Below are positions 1 to 5,343 of a stretch of 5,343 bases of DNA, one piece after another. The stretch's first letter is position 1. The number at the start of each line of letters is the position of its first letter. A program made the translations under genes and the position numbers. The notes below the pieces were generated by a model that saw only the letters and a program-made list of their open reading frames with translations, searched no databases and was not told the DNA's origin. Origin of the DNA: Chloroflexota bacterium (GTDB lineage: Bacteria; Chloroflexota; Anaerolineae; Anaerolineales; UBA4823); contig JAJZSS010000156.1 in NCBI GenBank assembly GCA_021849525.1, positions 1 to 5,343 of the forward strand. Direction: 5' to 3'.

Positions 1-1563
1 GACGGGAAGATTGTCGCCGAAGACCCGGGAGGACCAACCATCGACGCCAGCGGGATGGTGGTGATGCCGGGCGGGGTGGACATGCACGCCCATATTGCAG
101 GATCGAAGGTGAACCTGTCGCGCAAGCTGCGCCCGGAGGACCACCGCCTGGATGTAGTGCCAAAGACGAAGATCACCCGCTCGGGGGTGGGTGGGAGCGT
201 GCCCTCCACCTTTGTAACCGGCTACCGGTATGCAACGATGGGCTATACGACGGCCTTCGATGCCGCCGTACCGCCGATGGGCGCCCGCCACGCACACGAG
301 GAATTCAATGACACTCCCATCATCGATAAAGGCTTTTTTATCGTGATGGGGAATAACGAGTTCATTATGCAGCAGATCGCGGCCAAGAGACCCGACCTGG
401 TGCGCGACTATGTGGGCTGGATGCTGGAGGCGACCAAGTCGTATGCGGTCAAAATCGTGAATCCGGGTGGGGTGGAGCTGTGGAAGTTCTTGGGCAACGC
501 GCACACGATTGACGATGAAATTACCGGCTTTGGGGTGACGCCGCGGCAGATCGTACGCGGGCTGGCAGACGCCGCCACCGAACTCAACCTGCCGCACCCG
601 GTGCATATCCACTGCAACAATCTGGGCGTAGCCGGAAACTGGGAGACGACCCTGGAGACGATGAAGGCGCTGGAGGGACGGTGCGGGCATATCACCCATA
701 TCCAGTTCCACAGCTACGGGGGGAATCCGGGAGAGTTATTCCAGTCGCGGGTCAAGGAGCTGGTTGATTATGTGAATTCACACCCCAATATCAGCGTTGA
801 TGTGGGACAGGTGTTATTCGGGGATACTACATCGATGACCGGGGATGGACCGGTGGGTTATATGCTCTACCAGGTGACGGGGCGTAAATGGATCAATGCG
901 GATGTGGAGAACGAGGAAGGCTGCGGCATCGTACCGATCGAATATAAAGACAAAAATTACGTGCATGCCACGCAGTGGGCGGTGGGGCTGGAGTGGTTCC
1001 TGCAAATGCAAGATCCCTGGCGGATTGCCCTGACCACCGATCACCCGAATGGGGCCTCGTTCATCTCCTACCCACGCATCATCCGGCTACTGATGGACCG
1101 CGAATATCGCAAAGAAATGATGGCAAAGATCAACCAGAATGCACTGGCAAAGACCAGCCTGCCCGACCTGGACCGGGAATACACACTGAACGAGATCGCC
1201 ATCGTCACCCGGGCGGCGCCAGCCAGGCTGCTGGGGCTGCAAAATAAAGGGCACCTGGGCGCCGGAGCCGATGCGGATATCACGATTTACGATAAAAATG
1301 AAGACAAAGAGGCGATGTTCTCAGCTCCCCGCTATGTGCTGAAAGATGGGGTGGTGCTGGTAGAGGATGGGCATATCCGGGCGGAAACGTATGGCAAGAC
1401 CTTCTACGCCGACCCGACTTATGATCCGAGCGTCAAAACCGAAATCCGCGAGTACTTTGACAAATACTACACCATCCGTTTCGAGAACTATCCAGTCCAG
1501 CTGGAACACTACCTGCCCAAACCAGCGCCGGTAGCCTGCGTGGAAAAAGAAGGAGGTCTGTAA
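1..1563 (+). CDS. fhcA: Formyltransferase/hydrolase complex subunit A (FwdA-type amidohydrolase), 5' partial
   Basis: The reading frame is open from base 1 and ends at TAA 1561-1563, giving 520 codons. The true start lies upstream; by comparison with the family roughly 30 N-terminal residues are missing, so the ATG at 55 is an internal methionine. The protein is the amidohydrolase subunit of the formylmethanofuran-processing complex, which cleaves formyl-methanofuran (or methylofuran) to formate. Counting codons from base 1, the metal-site pattern of a dinuclear amidohydrolase is complete: His29-Ala-His31, Lys151 in AVKIVNPGG (the lysine that is carboxylated in the family), His202/His204 in HPVHIHCNN, histidines 230-237 in HITHIQFHSYG, and Asp347 in TTDHPNG. 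A C-terminal LGAGADADITIYD segment (from about residue 419) is the typical amidohydrolase beta-sandwich closing strand. A dihydropyrimidinase or hydantoinase was considered, but the NPGG, HIQFHSYGG and EEGCGIVP segments and the neighbours fit FwdA/FhcA. It leads straight into fhcD after 4 bases. Confidence 0.95.
   Translation, partial: DGKIVAEDPGGPTIDASGMVVMPGGVDMHAHIAGSKVNLSRKLRPEDHRLDVVPKTKITRSGVGGSVPSTFVTGYRYATMGYTTAFDAAVPPMGARHAHEEFNDTPIIDKGFFIVMGNNEFIMQQIAAKRPDLVRDYVGWMLEATKSYAVKIVNPGGVELWKFLGNAHTIDDEITGFGVTPRQIVRGLADAATELNLPHPVHIHCNNLGVAGNWETTLETMKALEGRCGHITHIQFHSYGGNPGELFQSRVKELVDYVNSHPNISVDVGQVLFGDTTSMTGDGPVGYMLYQVTGRKWINADVENEEGCGIVPIEYKDKNYVHATQWAVGLEWFLQMQDPWRIALTTDHPNGASFISYPRIIRLLMDREYRKEMMAKINQNALAKTSLPDLDREYTLNEIAIVTRAAPARLLGLQNKGHLGAGADADITIYDKNEDKEAMFSAPRYVLKDGVVLVEDGHIRAETYGKTFYADPTYDPSVKTEIREYFDKYYTIRFENYPVQLEHYLPKPAPVACVEKEGGL
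1551..1556 (+). promoter_or_regulatory. Ribosome binding site of fhcD
   Basis: AGGAGG lies inside the last codons of fhcA, 11 bases before the ATG at 1568. It is the strongest Shine-Dalgarno match in the window. It supports the chosen fhcD start and a bacterial-type initiation mechanism; the spacing is slightly long. Confidence 0.7.
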
Positions 1564-1567
1564 AGTC

Positions 1568-2467
1568 ATGGCACTCCTGATTAATGGCGTTGAAATAGAA
1601 GATACCTTTGCTGAAGCCTTCAAAATGTGGGGCACCCGGGTAATCATCACGGCGAAAAATCGCAAGTGGGCCTGGGAAGCGGCGACTAAAATGACCGGAT
1701 TTGCCACCTCGGTGATTGGCTGCAAATGCGAGGCCGGGATCGAAGGTGATGTGGAAGACACCCTGGATGGGAGGCCCGGGGTGAGCGTGCTCTTCTTCAC
1801 GCCTTCCAAGGACGACCTACCCAAGCGGCTGATGGAACGCATCGGGCAGACGGTAATGACCTGCCCGACGACGGCCTGTTTCAACGGGCTGGAAGCAGCG
1901 GATAAGTTATCCATTGGCGGGCAGCTGCGCTATTTTGGGGATGGGTACCAGGGAAGCAAATTGGTGAATGGACGGCGCTTCTGGCGCATCCCGGTGATGG
2001 AAGGGGAGTTTCTGATCGAAGCCAAGCTGGGGATGCAGCGCTCGGTAGGCGGGGGGAACTTCCTGGTGTTGGGGGAAGACCCGGACGTGACCCTGGAAGC
2101 AACCGAACGAGCGGTAGAAGCAATGAAGCAGGTGCGGGGGATGATTTTACCCTTCCCCGGCGGGATCGTGCGCAGCGGCAGCAAGACGCGCTCGAAATAT
2201 AAATTCCTGATCGCATCGACCAACGATGCATTTTGCCCCACCCTGCGAGGGTGCGTGCAAAGCGAGCTACCCGAAGGGGTGAACTCGGTCCTGGAGATTG
2301 TGATCGACGGGCTAAATGTACAGGCGGTGGAAGAAGCCACCCGGGTGGGAATCCTGGCAGCGTGCATCCCGGGCATCCGGCGGATCACCGCAGGAAATTA
2401 TGGCGGCACACTGGGGCAATTTAAGATCGACCTGCACCGGGTGCTGGGAGAGGCGGCGCCAGCATGA
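1568..2467 (+). CDS. fhcD: Formylmethanofuran:tetrahydromethanopterin formyltransferase
   Basis: A complete gene of 299 residues, the usual length for the Ftr/FhcD family (close to 300). The enzyme moves the formyl group between N5 of H4MPT and the amine of methanofuran or methylofuran in the cytoplasm. In bacteria it is a subunit of the FhcABCD complex. The family signature is visible from the first residues: INGVEIEDTFAEAFKMWGTR (5-24), GFATSVIGCKCEAGIEG (44-60), KYKFLIASTNDAFCPTLRG (210-228) and the C-terminal NYGGTLGQFKIDLH (277-290). The N- and C-terminal halves correspond to the two alpha/beta lobes of Ftr. The start at ATG 1568 is backed by AGGAGG upstream and by the conserved N-terminus. 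The stop codon overlaps the fhcC start in an ATGA arrangement, which suggests coupled translation and matched subunit amounts. No broken or unusual segment was seen. Confidence 0.97.
   Translation: MALLINGVEIEDTFAEAFKMWGTRVIITAKNRKWAWEAATKMTGFATSVIGCKCEAGIEGDVEDTLDGRPGVSVLFFTPSKDDLPKRLMERIGQTVMTCPTTACFNGLEAADKLSIGGQLRYFGDGYQGSKLVNGRRFWRIPVMEGEFLIEAKLGMQRSVGGGNFLVLGEDPDVTLEATERAVEAMKQVRGMILPFPGGIVRSGSKTRSKYKFLIASTNDAFCPTLRGCVQSELPEGVNSVLEIVIDGLNVQAVEEATRVGILAACIPGIRRITAGNYGGTLGQFKIDLHRVLGEAAPA
2446..2453 (+). promoter_or_regulatory. Probable ribosome binding site of fhcC
   Basis: GGGAGAGG lies within the end of fhcD, 10 bases before the fhcC ATG at 2464. It is a moderate Shine-Dalgarno match; initiation is probably also helped by the ribosome terminating at the overlapping TGA. 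Confidence 0.45.
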
Positions 2468-3273
2468 CCAGGCTAACACTCAACATCCAATCCAACTATC
2501 CGTTGGAAGCTGAAGCGATAACACCGGAGAAATTCAGCGGAAAAAGCGTGGCTGAGATCGCTGGGCTGCCCGTGTTGTACGGGAACGAGCAATGCCAGAT
2601 CGGCGATTTCTTTACCGTAAACGGCAACGGGAGCGAAGGGATCGAGCTGGAAGGCGACCTCGCCCATGTTAAGTATATCGGGGCGGGGATGAGGCAGGGT
2701 AAGATCACCATCCATGGGAATGCAGGGATGCACCTGGGCGCCCAGATCCACGGGGGGGAGATCGAGGTGCACGGCAATACCGGCGATTGGGCCGGGGCAG
2801 AAATGACCGGCGGCACGATCCGCATTCACGGCAACGCCGGGCACGGGTTGGGGGGTGCCTATCGCGGCAGCCGGCACGGGATGAACCGGGGATTTATCTG
2901 GGTGGGAGGAAATACCGGAAACGAAACCGGGGCGCTGATGCGGCGGGGGCTGATCGTGGTCCAGGGACGGACCGGCGATTTTACCGGGGCGTTTATGCTG
3001 GCCGGGACGGTGATAAACTTCGGCGGATTGGGGAGCCGTCCGGGAGCCGGGATGAAATACGGGACGCTGGTGACCTACCAGGAGCCGGAGCTGCTGCCCA
3101 CTTTCCATTATGACTGTGTTTACCAGCCGGGTTTCCTGCGCTTGATCCTGAACGATTTACGCCGCAGAGGCGTGAGCGTGGCCGATGAGCTGGTCGGAGG
3201 AAATTACCGGCGCTACAGCGGCGATTTCACCAGCCTCGGAAAAGGAGAAATTTTAGTCTATGATCAGCATTAA
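2464..3273 (+). CDS. fhcC: Formyltransferase/hydrolase complex subunit C (FwdC-type beta-helix protein)
   Basis: A complete gene of 269 residues, typical of bacterial FhcC and archaeal FwdC. The protein belongs to the GXGXG family shared with the C-terminal domain of glutamate synthase large subunit, and acts as a structural subunit of the FhcABCD complex. The middle (about residues 83-203) is a run of repeats built on [IV]HGN-x-G...GAxMxxGxI, which form a right-handed beta-helix. A GAYRGSRHGMNRG insert in the third repeat matches a YRG...GM loop that I recall from the FwdC family. Residues 1-60 (PEKFSGKSVAEIAGLPVLYG) are the non-repeat entry segment, and the C-terminal part after residue 204 (TYQEPELLPTF, YRRYSGDF) is also FwdC-like. 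The start overlaps the fhcD stop by 4 bases, and the 3' end overlaps mch by 14 bases. Glutamate synthase is excluded by the short length and the fhc neighbours. Confidence 0.95.
   Translation: MTRLTLNIQSNYPLEAEAITPEKFSGKSVAEIAGLPVLYGNEQCQIGDFFTVNGNGSEGIELEGDLAHVKYIGAGMRQGKITIHGNAGMHLGAQIHGGEIEVHGNTGDWAGAEMTGGTIRIHGNAGHGLGGAYRGSRHGMNRGFIWVGGNTGNETGALMRRGLIVVQGRTGDFTGAFMLAGTVINFGGLGSRPGAGMKYGTLVTYQEPELLPTFHYDCVYQPGFLRLILNDLRRRGVSVADELVGGNYRRYSGDFTSLGKGEILVYDQH
2710..3072 (+). repeat. Six 19-residue coding repeats in fhcC, one with a 7-residue insert
   Basis: Residues 83-203 of FhcC divide into units starting at Ile83, Val102, Ile121, Val147, Val166 and Asn185. Five are exactly 19 residues (57 bases) long. 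The third, from Ile121, is 26 residues because it carries the insert around GSRHGMN. Key positions are Gly3, Gly6, Gly10 and a Gly near position 15-16 followed by a hydrophobic residue; the last unit is the most diverged. Each unit should be one turn of the beta-helix. The bases are diverged between units, so this is old protein-level repetition and not a recent tandem duplication. Confidence 0.85.
3241..3247 (+). promoter_or_regulatory. Ribosome binding site of mch
   Basis: AAAGGAG sits within the end of fhcC, with GGAG ending 12 bases before the mch ATG at 3260. It fixes the start upstream of the fhcC stop, giving the 14-base overlap. The spacer is AT-rich, unlike the surrounding sequence, which would keep the start region open. 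Confidence 0.6.
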
Positions 3274-4225
3274 CCGATTAACTACTGAGATCGTGTGGAA
3301 AATGATCCAGGACAGCGATGCCCTGGGATTGAATGTAATCCAGCTCTCCAATGGGGCGACTGTGATCGACGCGGGGGTGAAAGTACCCGGCAGCCTGGAA
3401 GCCGGACGGCTGTTCGCCGAAGCCTGCCTGGGAGGATTGGGGCAGGTGAGCCTGACGCGGCTGGTATATGAGGAAGCGGGAAAAGATTCCTTCTGGCTGC
3501 CGGCGGTAAGCGTCAGCGTGACGTATCCGCATATCGCCTGCATGGGCTCGCAGTACGCGGGTTGGGCAGTTAAACGCGAGAAATTCTTCGCCATGGGCTC
3601 CGGCCCGGCGCGGGCATTGTATGCCGGGGAAGAACTGTACGCGAAGCTGGACTACAAAGACGAGGCGGATGTCGCCATCCTCTTGCTGGAAGGGCGCAAA
3701 CTGCCCAAAGAAGATGTGGTCGAGTACATCGCCCAAAAATGCCGGGTGCAGCCGGAGTGTGTCACCTTGCTGATCGCGCCAACGGCTTCACTGGTTGGAA
3801 CCGTGCAGATCGCGGCACGGGTGGTGGAAACTGGATTGCACAAGATGGTCGAGCTGGGCTTTGATGTACGCAAGGTGAGCGCGGGATATGGGGTGTGCCC
3901 GCTGGCGACGATCGCCGCCGATGACCTGAAAGCCATCGGGCGGACCAATGACGGGGTACTCTACGGCGGCCAGGCATTTTATACCGTGCAGGCCAGCGAC
4001 GAAGAGCTGAGCGAGCTGGTGGGTAAGGTGCCCTCCTCAACCTCGCGCGATTACGGGACGCCGTTCTATGATTTGTTCCAGCGCTATGGCGGGGATTTCT
4101 ACCAGATCGACCCGCTGCTGTTCAGCCCGGCGGAAGTGATCCTGAACAATACTACCAGCGGGCGCAGCTTCACCGCCGGTAAACCCAACCCGGCCCTGCT
4201 GCGCGCCTCGCTGCTCGAGAGTTAA
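3260..4225 (+). CDS. mch: Methenyltetrahydromethanopterin cyclohydrolase
   Basis: A complete gene of 321 residues, the normal Mch length. The enzyme reversibly hydrolyses N5,N10-methenyl-H4MPT to N5-formyl-H4MPT, the step that feeds the formyltransferase FhcD. Family motifs are present throughout: NRLTTEIVWKMI near the N-terminus, YPHIACMGSQYAGW (89-102), MGSGPARAL (112-120), SAGYGVCPLATIAADDLKAIGRTNDG (207-232), and YGTPFYDLF...GGDFYQIDPLLFSPA near the C-terminus. In ARVVETGLHK the residues Arg187 and Glu190 align with the arginine and glutamate described as catalytic in archaeal Mch (by recalled alignment, not computed). The start at ATG 3260 overlaps fhcC and is preceded by AAAGGAG; the next methionine, residue 15, would remove conserved sequence. 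Placing mch directly after fhcADC puts three consecutive pathway steps in one transcript. Confidence 0.97.
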   Translation: MISINRLTTEIVWKMIQDSDALGLNVIQLSNGATVIDAGVKVPGSLEAGRLFAEACLGGLGQVSLTRLVYEEAGKDSFWLPAVSVSVTYPHIACMGSQYAGWAVKREKFFAMGSGPARALYAGEELYAKLDYKDEADVAILLLEGRKLPKEDVVEYIAQKCRVQPECVTLLIAPTASLVGTVQIAARVVETGLHKMVELGFDVRKVSAGYGVCPLATIAADDLKAIGRTNDGVLYGGQAFYTVQASDEELSELVGKVPSSTSRDYGTPFYDLFQRYGGDFYQIDPLLFSPAEVILNNTTSGRSFTAGKPNPALLRASLLES

Positions 4226-4228
4226 ACG

Positions 4229-5119
4229 TTGAGCGGCCAGAGCCTGCAGATCGGAGTTCTGTCATCGCAAGCGGGCTGGCATGCAACGGCGCTGCTTGAT
4301 GCGCTCAAAGGCCACGATGTAACGCCGTGCTTTTTCCCCATCCAGCGCCTGGCGGCATGGACCGGGGAGCCATCTCAAGTAGAAGTGTATGGTCAGCGCC
4401 TGGAAGACTGCCAGGCGCTGATTGTTCGCACGATCCCGATTGGATCTCTGGAACAGATCATCTTCCGCATGGACGCGCTGCACCGGCTGGAGCACATGGG
4501 GATGCGGATCATGAATTCACCGAAAGCGATCGAGCGCACGGTGGACACGTATTACACCGATTTCCTGCTGCGAGATGCGGGAATCCTGACGCCGCGGACG
4601 ATGGTGACCGAAGATTTCGAGCAGGCGCTGGAGGCTTTCCGGGCGATGGGAGATGTGGTGGTGAAGCCGCTGTTCGGCTCAGAAGGCAAAGGGATGCGGC
4701 GAGTATCGGATGAAGATACTGCCTACCGGGTTTTCCGGTCGTTGGAGCTGGACCGGTATATCTTCTACCTGCAAGAGTATATTCCCCACGGGCAGGAGGA
4801 TATCCGGGCGTTTGTGGTGGGGGACAGGGTGATCGCGGCCATGCGGCGGCGGGGCAATGGCTGGAAGACCAACGTTGCCCAGGGTGCGGAGGTAGAGGCG
4901 ATCGAGCTGCCAGCGGATTTACAGGAGCTGAGCATCGAAGCGGCGCGGCTGGTGGGGACAGAGTATGCCGGGGTGGACCTGATGCCAGCGGAAGATGGGC
5001 GAGTGTATGTGCTGGAGGTCAACAGCATCCCCGGCTGGCGCGGTTTGCGAAAGACAGTTACATTTAATGTGGCGGATGTCATCGTAGAATATCTATTATG
5101 CAGCCTGGCAAAAGATTAA
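4229..5119 (+). CDS. RimK-type ATP-grasp ligase, probably H4MPT/methanofuran cofactor biosynthesis
   Basis: A complete 296-residue protein with the layout of RimK-like ATP-grasp amino-acid ligases: a pre-ATP-grasp domain (about 1-100), then NSPKAIERTVDTYYTDFLL, the nucleotide-binding VVVKPLFGSEGKGM (Lys146, glycine loop 150-155), LQEYIP...DIRAFVVGD, and the metal-binding set Asp250, Glu263, Asn265 in GVDLMP...LEVNSIPGW. All key residues are present, so an active ATP-dependent carboxylate-amine ligase is expected. RimK relatives add glutamate to proteins, to F420, to H4MPT (MptN in archaea) or to small amines. Lying after mch, this one most likely modifies a C1 carrier, for example adding glutamates to methylofuran or H4MPT; the exact substrate is inference. 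The start is TTG 4229. The frame is closed by the mch TAA just 3 bases before, and the first in-frame ATG is residue 81, inside the fold. No good Shine-Dalgarno site is visible, so initiation probably depends on coupling to mch. Confidence 0.88.
   Translation: MSGQSLQIGVLSSQAGWHATALLDALKGHDVTPCFFPIQRLAAWTGEPSQVEVYGQRLEDCQALIVRTIPIGSLEQIIFRMDALHRLEHMGMRIMNSPKAIERTVDTYYTDFLLRDAGILTPRTMVTEDFEQALEAFRAMGDVVVKPLFGSEGKGMRRVSDEDTAYRVFRSLELDRYIFYLQEYIPHGQEDIRAFVVGDRVIAAMRRRGNGWKTNVAQGAEVEAIELPADLQELSIEAARLVGTEYAGVDLMPAEDGRVYVLEVNSIPGWRGLRKTVTFNVADVIVEYLLCSLAKD
4394..4420 (+). repeat. Perfect 10-bp inverted repeat with 7-base loop
   Basis: CAGCGCCTGG (4394-4403) and CCAGGCGCTG (4411-4420) are exact reverse complements separated by 7 bases, giving a GC-rich hairpin inside the ATP-grasp gene (residues QRLEDCQAL). 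A further direct copy of the left arm lies at 4343-4352, so two alternative stems are possible. No T-run follows, so it is not a standard intrinsic terminator. Confidence 0.6.
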
Positions 5120-5343
5120 ACAGCGGCGACGAAAAACCAGGGAAGCGCATCGGGCGGGCGGCGCAAATGGCCTGCTTGCTGGAGGTGAGCGCACCCAAGC
5201 CGGGGAATGTGAACCGGCTGCACAATTTTGCCGATCTACGCTACGAAGATTTTCTATGGAGCGCGCTGGCTATCGGTCCAGCGATGGAATCTGCCGAAAA
5301 ATACCGGGTAGGGCAGACAATCTGGCGAGCCATCCACGACACG
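5098..5343 (+). CDS. CitG-like triphosphoribosyl-dephospho-CoA synthase family protein, 3' partial
   Basis: An open frame runs from ATG 5098 to the window edge, giving 82 codons, roughly a quarter of the usual 280-300 residues. After a polar leader of about 20 residues it shows the CitG/MdcB-family N-terminal signature: AAQMACLLEVSAPKPGNVNR, with the key EVSxPKPGNV at residues 29-38. This is followed by FADLRYEDFLWSALAIGPAM. The characterised family members join ATP and dephospho-CoA, releasing adenine, to build the prosthetic-group precursor of citrate or malonate lyase. No lyase genes are seen here, and relatives placed beside mch in methylotrophs form a separate group of unproven role. Work on H4MPT or methylofuran is more likely than CoA chemistry (inference). 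The start overlaps the ligase stop by 22 bases and has only a weak upstream purine stretch (GTAGAA), so translational coupling is likely. Met24 (5167) is a less likely alternative start because it would cut into the conserved helix. Confidence 0.82.
   Translation, partial: MQPGKRLNSGDEKPGKRIGRAAQMACLLEVSAPKPGNVNRLHNFADLRYEDFLWSALAIGPAMESAEKYRVGQTIWRAIHDT

Noticed and set aside
55..57. ATG as the start of fhcA
   Set aside because: The frame stays open to base 1, and the upstream residues (DGKIVAE...TIDASG) match the N-terminal strand region of amidohydrolases, so the gene begins outside the window.
1..1563. Dihydropyrimidinase/hydantoinase or dihydroorotase identity
   Set aside because: The metal-ligand pattern is shared, but FwdA-specific segments and the flanking formyltransferase, FwdC-type and mch genes point to FhcA.
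1321..1914. 197-codon open frame on the minus strand across the fhcA/fhcD junction
   Set aside because: It is antisense to two conserved genes, has no recognisable domain or ribosome site, and is explained by the codon bias of the plus strand.
2473..3108. 211-codon open frame on the minus strand opposite fhcC
   Set aside because: It lies wholly opposite a confidently identified gene, is proline- and histidine-rich as expected for the complement of Gly-rich repeats, and matches no family I recognise.
2787..3113. 108-codon plus-strand frame inside fhcC, rich in Arg and Gly
   Set aside because: It is an out-of-frame reading of the FhcC repeats, with low-complexity composition and no independent start signal.
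3511..3523. Small perfect inverted repeat (CGTCA, 3-base loop, TGACG) in mch
   Set aside because: A five-base stem with a three-base loop is expected by chance in sequence of this length and lies within conserved coding sequence.
4223..4231. Terminator or promoter between mch and the ligase
   Set aside because: Only 3 bases separate the genes, with no T-run after a stem and no recognisable -10 or -35 boxes nearby.
1..5343. Methanogenic or other archaeal origin
   Set aside because: The enzyme families are shared with archaea, but the linkage of mch to the ligase and CitG-like gene, the strong AGGAGG site and the single compact operon fit bacteria better. It is not fully excluded without flanking sequence.

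Overview
The window is one tightly packed, all plus-strand gene run that encodes the core of the tetrahydromethanopterin (H4MPT) / methanofuran one-carbon pathway. The order is fhcA (5' end cut by the window edge), fhcD, fhcC, mch, a RimK-type ATP-grasp ligase, and the start of a CitG-like (triphosphoribosyl-dephospho-CoA synthase family) gene cut by the right edge. No non-coding stretch is longer than 4 bases and three of the junctions overlap, so this looks like the inside of a single operon. No RNA gene, mobile element, CRISPR array, promoter or terminator was seen.

Organism: probably a bacterium, with a GC-rich genome. This is inferred from the purine-rich Shine-Dalgarno sites, the coupled gene overlaps, and the company kept by the genes. 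Methylotrophic and many uncultured bacteria place mch beside an ATP-grasp gene and a CitG-like gene; methanogens normally keep fwd genes in separate operons with tungsten/molybdenum and ferredoxin subunits. The phylum cannot be settled from the sequence alone. Uncultured Chloroflexota, Planctomycetota or another non-proteobacterial group are possible, but this is a guess.

Function: in the oxidative direction Mch opens methenyl-H4MPT to formyl-H4MPT, FhcD moves the formyl group to methanofuran or methylofuran, and the amidohydrolase subunit FhcA releases formate. FhcC is the beta-helical scaffold subunit. The fourth subunit, FhcB, is not in the window and is expected just upstream. Whether the complex is a hydrolase (FhcABCD) or a true formylmethanofuran dehydrogenase depends on the metal ligands of that unseen subunit. 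The last two genes carry no demonstrated function that I can name. Their families (amino-acid ligase and ribosyl-triphosphate transferase) suggest work on the carrier molecules themselves: glutamylation of the furan cofactor or H4MPT, and attachment of a ribosyl-phosphate group.

The most useful things to follow up are the two cofactor-associated genes, the intact dinuclear metal site of FhcA, a perfect 10-bp inverted repeat with an extra direct copy inside the ligase gene, and the TTG start that sits one codon after the in-frame mch stop.
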